A stretch of DNA of 64,000 nucleotides from Bombyx mori (Eukaryota; Arthropoda; Insecta; Lepidoptera; Bombycidae), in contig NC_085121.1 in the NCBI RefSeq assembly GCF_030269925.1, positions 9,875,501 to 9,939,500 on the forward strand, in the 5' to 3' direction. The notes under the pieces were generated by a model that was not told the DNA's origin, did no database searches, and worked only from the letters and a program-made list of their open reading frames with translations. Each line of letters begins with the position of its first letter. Within the stretch, counting starts at the first letter, position 1. Both the position numbers and the translations under genes were made by a program. Below are positions 12,410-25,100 of the stretch, piece by piece.

Positions 12410-13190
12410 TAAGTGAGACGTTACAATCAAGTTACAGTTTAAAATTTATTACCATACTTTATGGATCAGTGCTCAGACAAGTTTTCACACGTCTCGACGA
12501 GTTGACTAATATTCGTGGTCATGACACTTTTTCGAAGTGCATCTAGGGCATATTCGGGTTATGAAAATTTGTTTTCCTTTAAACAGTTTTAATTTTGTAG
12601 GATAACAAAAAGCATACAGTTCGAAGCTGTGACTAATGAACACCTGACTAAGTCCATGTGACTGATGGGAGCCAAGAGTTCCCTTATTTTTTTTATATTC
12701 TGGGGTTGCAGCAGCTTAGAAGGCCCATGTTTGGTTATATCCAGTTGAAACTTCTAGTATGTGTTGGTACTACTGGCCACAACAGTAGTATTCGTGCTCT
12801 TTAAAGTAATCTACAAGTACCACAAAGTAATCTACTCCGAATAATCTGTTATAGTAAAAAAAACAAATTTGCTATGAAAATTTAGTCAGAACTTCATGCT
12901 ACACTTTAGCAAGTGTTGGATCATTTTGAAACAGACAGACATTGTGATGTTTAGTTTCTGATTTATAAATATTCAAGAGATTCGCTTAAATTCACTAATC
13001 AAGCGGCAAAGTCGCTTCTGAAGACTAATGTAAATTTCGAACATCCATTTTAATAATCCTCCTAAATAATCTTAATTTCAAACTGTTTCAAATTCGAAAG
13101 GCGGAGGTAGTTCCTAATTCGATACGCAATTTTTATAAACTAGTATAAATATATCCGCTAATGGACTAAATGTGACCAAAACCCTATCGC
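12410..13190. other. No gene recognised
   Basis: AT-rich; no exon or repeat with definable ends could be supported. Confidence 0.35.
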
Positions 13191-13198
13191 GCAAGACA

Positions 13199-13448
13199 TT
13201 GCCTATCGGAAATAGCGTTGGATAGGACACAGTCTATGGCGCAGCGAAGTCAACGCAGCATCAATCGCGTTTGAGTGGCAACCGTTAGGCAGGAGAAGAC
13301 CTGGTCGCCCTGTACATACTTGGCGACGCACTGTGGAGAGTGAGATGAGGACTGCCAACGTGGCCTGGAGTGATGTCAAGAAGCAAGCGCAAGACAGGGT
13401 CAAGTCGAGACAACTTGTGAGAGCTCTATGTACCAGCGGGGTACCCTA
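13199..13448 (+). pseudogene. Non-LTR RT C-terminal fragment
   Basis: One frame reads RWIGHSLWR ... GRRRPGRPVHTWRRTVESE ... VAWSDVKKQAQDR ... LVRALCTSGVP and stop. This is the usual C-terminus of a LINE polyprotein. A stop near its start and the lack of upstream domains mark it as dead. Confidence 0.8.
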
Positions 13449-13589
13449 GGACTATAAAAACAAGACATAAATATATCCAATAAAGTCTCCTCGTTTATAT
13501 ATTTTTTCCCAATACTTTTGCGTGGCACAGTAATTGTTGAAATTTAAGATTCAAGCGTAAATGACTATTGTTGTTTTTTTGTTTGTCAG

Positions 13590-13771
13590 GTTCAAAGACG
13601 GTGTCGCGTATCCGTGGTCGGCTGGCGTATCGAATCTCATCCTGTATCCGGAAGCTGCAAATCAGACGCTTTACACACGGCGGGCATCGCGCGCAGACTC
13701 TGGCAACTACACCTGCCGACTCAGCAACGAAACCCACATACAGACGCACACGGTCAGGCTCGATATACTAG
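13590..13771 (+). CDS. Receptor exon: C-terminal half of first Ig domain
   Basis: Acceptor TTTGTCAG at 13588-13589, donor GTACGT at 13772. The exon enters with one base completing a codon and leaves in phase 1. It holds the F/G-strand signature DSGNYTC and three possible N-glycosylation sites. Confidence 0.8.
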
Positions 13772-16700
13772 GTACGTGTCTGTCGGCGTTAAGCCAGAGC
13801 TTTCACACAGTAAGGTCTTTTACAATGAAAATAAGTCGTCGTGGCCTAAAAGATAAGACGTCCGGTGCATTCGTGTTGAAGCGATGCACCGGTGTTCGAA
13901 TCCCGCAGGCGGGTACCAATTTTTCTAATGAAATACGTACTCAACAAATGTTCACGATTGACTTCCACGATGAAGGAATAACATCGTGTAATAAAAATGA
14001 AACCCGCAAAATTATAATTTGCGTAATTACTGGTGGTAGGACCTCTTGTGAGTCCGCACGGGTAGGTACCACCACCCTGCCTATTTCTGCCGTGAAGCAG
14101 TAATGCGTTTCGGTTTGAAGGGTGGGGCAGCCGTTGTAACTATAATTGAGACCTTAGAACTTATATCTCAAGGTGGGTGGCGCATTTACGTTGTAGATGT
14201 CTATGGGCTCCAGTAACCACTTAACACCAGGTGGGCTGTGAGCTGATCCACTCATCTAAGCAATAAAATAAAAAAATGTAGGAAAGGAAAAAAAATATTG
14301 AAGTACTTTAAAATACTTGCGATGACGTAAATAACCTATTTCCAATAATTATTTTAATAATGGACTTAGTAATTATTATTAAATCAATTAGCCCTGACTC
14401 TGTTGGATTTATTGGTAACCGATTAAATTCAAAGAAAACTGCTTTAACGTGTAATTGTTTCGCAGAAAAATCGACAGACACACCGAGAACAATGTTCATT
14501 ACGAAAGACCAGTGGGTGGAGGAGGGGGGGCATCTGCGTCTGTACTGCGAAGCGCTCATAGGTAAGTGGAGACACACATGAAACGTATCCTACGAAGCGC
14601 TCATAAGTAATTGGAGACACACATGGAGCGTATCCTGCGAAGCGCTTATAAGTAAGTGGAGACACACATGGAGCGTATCCTGCGAAGCGCTTCTAAGTGG
14701 AGACACGTATGAAGCGTATCTATGTTTTAGATTTAAAACATTTTTACGAATATGAGATACGTCGGTTGGTACGTGAATGTGATTAAAGCTTCACGCAGCC
14801 GTTCTGATGGTGATAACACATCATCGGGTAAGGTGTAACGCCTTCAAGGCACTAATAATAAATACTGTTCGAATTAAATGACGTAAGTGACGTGGGAAGC
14901 AAATATTAAATTGAAAATTACTTATTTCACCTTTTATAAAAACCAATTTAACGTTATCGCAATGTGACTGTTAGGTTAATGTTTTAATTAAAAATGCTTT
15001 AGAGACTTTAGAGTTTAGACGAATAACGATATTTTCCTGAGCGCTATGATATGTCCCTCTTCAAATGAGGGTTACGGAGAGTGCTTAGAGGTAGATAGTG
15101 GCTTGGCTGTACCACTGGCGTTGCTGATGTTCATGAACCATTCACCATTAAGTGGGTCGTATGCTCGTCAGCCTACAATGGCAATGGAATAATCAGATTA
15201 AGCTGGATTGAAATGCCATTCATTCAGTATGGGCTTAATAACAAAACTTATTTAAATGTTGACATTTTCGAATAATGAATTTTTGGCTATTGCCCTCTAC
15301 GTCCACTTTGTATACGCTAATTTCTATACCAGCTCTTTAGACGACAGTATATATACAGCTTATTGGTATAGTGTTATAATATTATGTGTTATGTTAATAT
15401 TAACAAATTTATATTTATTGTCGCGTAGGTCGTTCGAATTTAGCAGATGCCCGTAGCGACCTCCGCTGGAGGAAGGTCTGGTCGAACGGCACCGAGGGAG
15501 ACTTGCCTCCCACGCAAACCGAAATCAAAACCTCCCGGTGAGTTTTTTTTCTATTTTAATTTTCATAGCTTAAATATGTAAACAAGCTTACTGTTGTGCT
15601 TCTAGTTTAAATTGATCACTGCGGCCCATAAATGTAAGAAACTAAATGCCGCCCTGCTCACATTAAGATACTAGGTCGATATTCTCAACTGTATACAGTT
15701 ACTTGTATATAGTAATATATTTGTTGTGTGACTGTAAAGGGCGTCACACACGGCGAAGATACTATAATATTTTATATTAACATCGTCACACACGGCGAAG
15801 ATACTATAATCTAATATATAAAATTCTCGTGTCACAATGTTCGTTCCCATACTCCTCCGAAACCGTTTGACCGATTCTCATGAAATTTTTTATGCATGTT
15901 CAATAAGTCTGAGAATCGGCTACTATCTATTTTTCATACCCCTAAGTGATTAGGGTTGTCCACCCCTAACATATTTTTTTAATTTGGAGTTTTTTTTTGT
16001 TATAATGAGGTATTATGTGGTTGAATGAGGTTTTGTTATTTTTATTATATATTCCATCAACGTTCACAGCGCTATATGCCTCTTTCACTCATTTACCACA
16101 TCCTTACACACTTACAATAAATTAGTTTTTTTTTTCTACACTAGAAAGTCTCTAGAAATCTTATATATGGCAAGACAATGTTTGCCGGGTCAGCTAGTAT
16201 TTTATATTAACATCGTCACACACGGCGAAGATACTATAATATTTTATATTAACATACAATATCGCTCGCTATACATTTTGTATGAACTATCGCACGTGGT
16301 TAAGATAATATATAATTATGTATCTTCGCCGCGTGTGACGCCCTTTATAAATAAACGGAGCACCGAGAAAATTGATTCTGCCGTTTTTTTTTGGTCATTA
16401 TTTGGTGATAGTTGTTTTCGAAATTTTCATTGGACACATTGATATTAGCGCCGTTTGTCATTTCCTATCGTTCAGCTAATATAGGTCTCGAGTTGCGCTT
16501 AGAGTTAGTAATACGTCATTACGGATCCTCCCGATCCATTAACGGTGCTTTTAGGTACCTCAAACACCGGTCACCGTCCTCGCTGAACCCGTCGCTTGCG
16601 ACGAAGGGTTCGACGAGTAAATTAACCCATAGACACAGCCCACTGAGTTTTTGCCGGATCTTCTCAGTGGGTTGCGTTTCCGACCCGGTGGTAGATTCAG

Positions 16701-19141
16701 CCAAGCATTGCTCTTGATAGGGCCAGTGTTAGCAACACTTTCGGTTTGAGCCCCGGGAGCTCACCTACACGTTAAGGCGAATCTGAAATTGCCTCTGAAG
16801 GCTATCAGGATAGGTAGGGAAAAAAAGACTTGGTTTATTGAACGAGCGAGAAGACCTCAATGTTTGAGGTGCGCGCTTATGAAGCGTTCAGTTGAAGTAT
16901 CATTTGGGGGGGGGGGGGGTGTTAGGTGGATCTGTATTACCTCGCTAGAAAAAAACAGATCCCTTTGCTCTATCATCTCAAGCCGACCATAGCTCATATT
17001 TGTATGGGATTAGAATCATTTGCGTACGTTTGCCGCTAGAGGCGCTGTTCCAATTGCATACAAAGTTGGTTTAACTTTTACGCTATCGAGAACGTTAAGA
17101 TACTCGCACTAAGCACACTGTTCTAAACGACAGAATTAATTAACTCATAATAATTAATATTGCTTTCGCAGCGACGACGTACAGGATATAATCGGTTCGT
17201 ATTTGATTAACGAGCGCGTGGCGGCCCAGGACTACGGGATGTACGTGTGCCTGATCCACAGCAACGACGTCGAATCCCGGAGCTACGTAACGATACATTA
17301 CACACGTGAGTACCGTCCATCGAATCACTTTAAACAAAAATTTTTATTTATTTATTCATTTATGTTTTTTTATTGCTTAGATGGGTGAACGAGCTCACAA
17401 CCCACCTGGTGTTAAGTGGTTACTGGAGCCCATAGATATTTACAACGTTAATGCGCCACCCACCTTGAGATGTAAGTTCTAAGATCTCAGTGTAGTTACA
17501 ACGGCTGCCCTATCCTTCATTATAGCACTATTGCTTCACGGCAGAAATAGGCAAGATGGTGGTACCTACCCGTGCAGACTCACAAGAGGTCCTACCACCA
17601 GTAATTACGCAATTTATAATTTTGCGGGTTTCATTTTTATTACACGATGTTATTCCTTCACCGTGGAAGTCAATCGTGAACATTTGTCAAGTACGTATTT
17701 TATTAGAAAAATTGGTACCCGCCAGCGGGATTCGAACACCGTTGCATCGCTACATACAAATGCACCGGACGTCTTATCCTTTAGGCCACGACGCGACGAC
17801 TACATGTATGGTGTACTTATATTTCAGTATTTTTTTAAAAACGAATAGTTGAGACAAAACATTATTTCGGTCGCGGCGTAAACTTAATTTCGAATCAACC
17901 TAAACGAACGGGTTTAAGGCGAACGATATTTATTGTATATCTGTATTTTATTATTTCGTTTAGTTGTAAATGTATTGTATATGATTGTTTAGATAAATGA
18001 ACGATCTCACTGCCCACGGTGTGTTCAGTCAACGCCCACTGACCCTTGAGATTGGAGGTTGTAGTCTTGGTGGAGTAATAGCATCATAATAGCAAACGGC
18101 ACGGTAGGCAGCGGCTTGGATCGGTAGGCAGTAACTTGGCTCTGCCCCTGGCATTGCTGAAGTCCATGGGCGACGGTAACCACTCACCATCAGGTGGGCC
18201 GTATGCTCGTCTGCCTACGAGGGCAATAATTAAAAAAAGGCAATAAAATTATTAAAAAAAATAACTTGTCATGCTCCTCATACTCAAATCGTTTATTTTA
18301 TCATAGAACACATTGATGTTGCTGTTAGTATTTATAACGACCAGAACGTACGAGAACAATAGTTCAATATCAATTTATGAAATGACTAGACCTAAGGTTT
18401 TCTCTTCTATATTCTCCCTCTCTGCTGAGGATCGCGACCACGTGTGACGTGCCTCTACATTATTCGGTCATGGGTGGCATGGACCGCATGGTACAGACTA
18501 CCACCAAGTGCTTCTCTTACTAGATCTGACCATCTGACTGGTGTTCTGCCCACGGCGCGCTTGCCCTCTATGCAACCCGCAATTATGAGTTTCTCTAATT
18601 CATGTCTGGGAGCCCAGGTTCCCGGCAGATGACAGAGCCTTTTTGGCATGTTTAGTTCCCTCCCAAAGTTTTACTTGTTTTCAATTTATAATCCAAAGAG
18701 GAATAACACAAAAACTGCTGGTCAGATATTGATAACACAGGACCAAAGCAGAAGCACTCCGGTTAAAAAAAAACATTAAAATTGGTTCACCTCCAAAAAA
18801 TTTTTGAGCTAACACTGTTAAAATAAATACAGTCCAATCGAGGAGTTATTCAATTTTTTAAGTCACTTTAAAGTATCCAGGGTGTGAATTCTGTCTTTAA
18901 AGAATCGTATGAAATTTTCTTCAGATTTGTTGAGATATTTTGATACACGAAGCCGACCTAGAGGTTTGGTGATTGTCTCTGGTACCTTTAAAACGTGTCG
19001 ACGCTGTTATTCTTGACTTTTCTTAGTTATACTGAGACTTTTAGCGGGAACGCGAGGAGTGAAGTTGTGTGATTTGTTTTATTTTGTCTATTTGGTGTTT
19101 CTTCAGGTTTATATGTGTAATAACGGTGGTTTATTAACTGC

Positions 19142-19179
<38 letters not shown>

Positions 19180-22100
19180 TGCACAAATGTGGGAAAATAA
19201 AACAAAGCCGCTGGACGTAACTTCTCTAGATCCTCCAAAAGGTCCACTGAAAAAGTCTCCGTAAATAACCGCCATTTTACTGAGATTATATTTCAACCCA
19301 TATCGTCTCATTTTATTTCATTTCAGGCCATGCCATGTTTCATATTAATCAACTTCATTTCATTTCACTTCATACTATCATTTTTCATATATAAAAAAGT
19401 AATAGTGCAGTTTTCATTAAAATCAAAATAAGACTTGACCTAAAGGTCTTAATTACCAGGTCATAATAACAAAATAAAATCTCAAAAAAAAAATTGTTAC
19501 ACTAAACTTCTTTCGCAATTTTAACCATCTCTACAAGTATTCAGTTAACTGAAAACAAAATTCGCTTTTCAATTTTATTTTATAGAAAACAAAAAGTTTA
19601 TGAGCCGAGTTCAGTTTTGAATGAAACTTGATTTTGAGATACGAAATAATATATACTTTCGCGGAATCATACTTTATACAGCCAGGCGTGAATACATAGA
19701 ATCGCTCGTCAACTTCCGAACTACGTGACCGGTGTACGTGCCCATACGTCTAACAATAACTTTATGATATGCTTATAAATTAGATTTACTACCGGTTTTC
19801 GAATCGAGTAACCATAAAATATAATCATTTTCGAACGCTTCCTGTGGAAGTTCTAAACGATTGTCTATTCTGTGCGCTCGCCACAGTGGGACGTACCTAC
19901 GCTTCGAAAACGAATGCTGTTTGTAATACGTCATCATTTTAAAATGGCACGTTGAAAACTGTATTGCTCGATCGAGAATCGAGTTGAAATCGTAATAAAT
20001 AAAATGCCACCCGATTTTGTTATGACTTCAACGAAAATTGATGCGTGTAAATATTTGAGGGACGAAAATCGAAGCATTGAATCGATTGAAACCAATCATC
20101 ATATTATTATGGTTTTTTTCTTCTTCTTGCTGAACTCTATTTAATAATGAAAGTTTTAACTACTCAGTTGTTATGTATTCCTTTACTTGATTTAGTATCC
20201 CCAACAGACTTCAATAAGGCTGTGCGTAATGATAATCGCCTTTTCGTTGCCGCCGCTATCGACGCCCTAAACACGTCCTTACGGATCCATCAGATCCAAT
20301 AATCCTTGCATTATACGCCTTCCGCTCTAATACTAGGAGTAGGGACCCCGATAACCGTACTCGTGTCAAACCTAAACATCAGCTCGCTGTGTTTCTCGCC
20401 GGCTAGTAGTAGATTCATTCGCAAAGTGGCTTCCCTTGAGTTGTTAGGTCTCCTTTGGAGGCGCTCGGGTAGCTGTTAGAAAATCCCAACCCTCCTGGCT
20501 GAGCCCTTGCTCGCCCCACCCACTAGCCCTGGTAAAACTGGGAAGATCTCCGGGCCACCAGTAATCTCTCAAACATAAAAAAATCTCCCGAAACAACAAA
20601 TAACAACAAATAATTAAAAAAAAAAACACATTAATGACAAACATGTAATGTGAGGTGTATTTTACGTGGAACAGTTGAAAAATGACACTCAGCGTGGGTC
20701 GGCTTGTGTTTGTGAGAACCGATTACAAAAAAAAAACAATATTTTTTATCATTTAAGGTTTTAAACTTCATAAACAGAAGCTAACTACTACCTTATTACA
20801 AACACTTCTCTTTTTCAGTACGTTTTTTTATGCACTTGCAAGAGTATAGTGAATGCAACTTGCACACGCCTCTCTTGTTAATTCGGAAACCGTCAATAAT
20901 TCATTTATTTTAAATTTCATTAGAAATTGATTTAACCAAATTGAATTTCTAACTGTATCCGTTGATTAAGGTCAAAGGAACAGACACATTAATGTACACT
21001 GCTGCTAAGTTTCATTTTCGACTAAGGCAAATAAAAAAAACCAGATAATCGGCTAAATGCTTTAATTTCGTCGCTCCTAAATTAGTCGAATAAATATCAA
21101 GTTGTAAAGAAATAAGCTACAGTCCGTATATGCCACAGTCCTACTACTCTATAAGAATAGACGGCTATAATACAAAAGTAGTTCGTCGCGCTTACCGCTA
21201 AGGCTGGTAAAATATCCTAATATCAATTTTACTGGTGGTAGGACCTTATGTGAGTCCGCACGGGTAGGTACCACCACCCTGCCTATTTCTGCCGTGAAGC
21301 AGTGTTTCGGTTTGAAGGGTGGGGGCAGCCGTTGTAAAACTATACTTGAGACCATACAACTTATATCTCAAGGTGGGTGGCGCATTTACGTTGTAGATGT
21401 CTATGGGTTCCAGTAACCACTTAACACCGGGTGGGCTGTGAGCTCATCCACCCATCCAAGCAATAAAATATAAATAAAAAATATATCGGCTAGAACTTTG
21501 CTATCCGGGTCACAAGCGATTCTAGTTGATATAAAAGTATGTTTGTCGTGCAGACGCTCCCGGTGGTGCCGAGAACGGGTGGTGCGGCGGATCTCAGGTA
21601 CCGTGGCGGGTGCTGGCGGCGGGTGGCGCGGGGGGTGCACTGCTGCTGCTGACCATGGTCGCCTTGCACCGCCGCTGCACGCCACGACTACTGCTCGCTG
21701 TGAGACACGCACGGGCCAGAGCGCAGACCACTGCACACACTGCTAGAGGTATCCACATTAAAACATATTGATTGATTCAATTAAGGCATTATTACTTCTT
21801 CTTATATGTGTATAAATGAATTGCTGTTCGTTAGTCTCGCTAAAACTCGAGAACGGCTGGACCAATTTGGCTAATTTTGGTCTTGACTTATTTGTGGAAG
21901 TTCAGAGAAGGTTCAAAAGGTAGATAAATATGTAAACCCTTGGAATTAAATAAAAATAAAAATAATGTTTTTCCTCTGATGTCGTCCCTCGTCGGACGGA
22001 TTCCTTTTGTTTGTTTTAAGTTTATTTTATACAAAAGTTTAGGTCTTTTATTTATCGATTGAGGCACTACCAAGTCTGCCGGGTCAGCTAGTTACTTCTT

Positions 22101-25100
22101 AATTTTAGATAGATCGACTCATAATGTGATCCTCTATAAAAGCAGTAGTTTGAAAAAAAAATGCGAGCATTGCAAACCCTAACCGTAGCGATGCAAATTG
22201 ACTAGGGTTGTCACGCTCTAAGGACCTGCGTCACATTATGTTTCACACGCTCTCTCGCAGTTATGTGTACTTGTGACTGTAACATGCTAATATTTATTTG
22301 CTCTAAGCTGATTACGTTGAGTTTTATTTGAGTATTGTGACTGTTATTTAAGGAATGAAGTCAGTGATTCTCAACCTTTTCTTGTTGCGGCTCACTTTGG
22401 CGATTGCAAAATTTGACGGCACACAAAGGAAAAGATATGATTAAAAGTTGTTTACTTAACTACAACACTCTGGGTACAATAATATTAAGATAAAAATTTT
22501 GAATGTAAAACTTGGCGCCTCACAAAGGTACTGCGATTGACTCATTAAGTAATAAAATCTTGTTAATTAAATTTATTTTATTTAGTAATCATTAGTATAT
22601 ATCATATAGTATGTATCTATTGTATAAATTTTTTTATTTGATTTTTTTTCTATTATAATATTGCCAATAGTGCACCGCAACATACCTGCTATATTATTAT
22701 ATTTTCCAGAATTTCTGTAAATTAAACGGTTGTCTGGAAGAGATCGCTTTCCTGGACTGTTTTTTTTAAGTGTTAAGTTTTTTTTTGTGTGCCCTAAAGT
22801 GTATTCGTCAGATTGGAGCCCCGTGAGCTCACCTACTAATTAAGATTATGCTGAAATAGCCTCTCAAGGCTCTCATCTTAGGCAGGGAAAAAAGTGTATT
22901 CTCTCTCTCTTTCTCTCTCTCATTTCGTAGACATAGTAAAAGTAGTCACCAAATTATAAATTAGTGTCTGTGTGTAGTACTGGAGAAGGAGTTCGACGTG
23001 CTGGTCTGCTGGACGGCGGTGGACGCGGAGCTGGTCCGGGGCGCGCTCCTCCCGACGCTCGTGCTCAAGTACCACTACCGCGTGCACGCGCTGCAGCTCT
23101 CCACGCAACCTGACCTCTGTTAGTGCACGTGTACATACATCACTACTATAGCGTTAACGGGGTTGTGCCTCGAGCATTGTTTATTCCGTATCCCTTTGCC
23201 TATAAAGCCAAAAAAAAAAACGTTGAAGTACTCTGTGCATGTCTAATAGAAAAAAAATAGGAATTGAAAAGGCAAGGGGATTTAATTCAAATGGAACTTT
23301 TTTTTTTGTACTTGTTGTTACTTGTATGATTTTAATGAATTGTTTTTTTTATAACAACTGGCTGGCTGTACTATAATATTAACTTAGACCTTAATGTCTA
23401 ATTTCCATTAAATAATTTCATCACCTATCGAAGTTTGGTGGATAAAATTGAAGCAGGACTTTTAGAAACCTTGGCGTCGTGAAATTTTCATTAATTCAAG
23501 ATCCAGATTATCATACGATTGGTATTTATTGGTGGACAGTTGTAGATTCGCGCAATATGTGGTTAAAATAAATAATAGTTTAAAAAAACGAACAAAATAC
23601 GCTTTTATAGAAAATCCAACTAAAAAATAGAAAATAAATTTTAATAAAAATTAGTGTAAGAAAAAATGATTTTATTGTAAAAAAAAAATATTTTTTAATT
23701 GGATTTTCTATAAGAGCGTATTTTGTTCGTTTTTTTAAACTGTTATTTATTTTTCATTTTTAGTTGAATTTCAATTTTTTCAATGTTTTTTTTCATTTTT
23801 TTTATTTTGAATTTTCATCTTACCTTAATAATTTTGACTTAATCCGATGTTTTGAGGGGGGTCAAAATCATGTTCAAAGATTCCGTTACAAACGTACATA
23901 CGTCTGAAGCTAATAAAGACTGGCATCCGGTATGTATAAGTCTGAAGGGCAGTGTACTGTGCGTGCAGGGTACAGCGAGCTGGTGGGCGAGGCGGCTCGG
24001 TGCCGGTCGCTGGTGGCGGTGCTGTCGCCGGCGCAGTACTCGCCGCAGCAGCTGCTCACCGCGCTCAGCCAGCTGCGGGCCCTACCCCTGCCGCCCGTCG
24101 TCGTCCTACTACAGGTAACGAGCAGGAAACTTGAACTAGTGTTGTAACTGTGAACATTGTAAAAGTGTAAGGGCTGAGTCACACCGGAATGGCAGCGGCC
24201 GGCAGCGATGCCAGCGGATCCCGGCGTCGTCGCTGGCGCTGGCTAGTCTCCTCTTGACTAGTTTAGTTTGTTTGGAGTGGACATGATGGAATTGGTTATT
24301 ACATATGACCGCGGTGCCGCGAGCGGCCTTATGTCGCCGCTGGTAGCCACGGGCAGAACCACCGACAAGACGCACGTGGCGCGCGGCTGCTCGCTTCACC
24401 GCGGGCAGGCGGAGGCTGTGTCGCGACCTTTTCAAGCTTTTCAAGCGATAGTGATCTTTTAAGTATATAGATAAAGTTTAAAATTATTTCACACTGAAAG
24501 TGCTCGCCGCGACGTTGCCGGCCGCTGCTTGTATGTATTACATAGACAATCTCGTATTTGTAGTACATAGCTACTTTGTTCAAGATAAATAGATAGTATA
24601 ATTATCCGATCGCGACGGGGCAACGCAAAGTCGCCGTCGCCCGAAACATGTCTTGTCGGATCCCCCGGATTCATTCTCGGTGCTTATAGGACTCTCAAGC
24701 ACCGGTCACTGTCCTCGTCAAACTCGCCGATTAGTTCGAAGAGTTCGACGAACGAACTAACCCATAGACACATCCTGCAGAGTTTCTCGCCGGATCTTCT
24801 CAGTGGGACGCGATTCCGATCTAGGGTTAGATTCTGCGAAGCTTTGCTGTTGCTAGGGCTAGTGCTAGCAAATTCTTTTAGGTTGAGCCCGTGAGCTCAC
24901 CTACCCGTCCGCTTTTAGCTGGAATAACCTCTTAGGCTACCAGTGAATAGGTAGGAAAAAAATCAATAGTTTGGCTCATTTTTTTTTAATGTTTGTAGTT
25001 TGTAATGCAAACCCCCAAAGGTAGGTTATATCAGAAGGCTAGACCCTATTTCTACCGCGAAGCACTGGTGCAATAGATTTCGTCCTCATATCTCGAAAAT

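Noticed and set aside
13561..14103. A single 180-codon ORF as a complete gene
   Set aside because: It is one Ig exon (13590-13771) read through its donor into a Bm1 SINE.
22361..22700. CAGTGATTCTCAACC as the left end of a hAT element
   Set aside because: No inverted right end and no 8-base duplication could be found.
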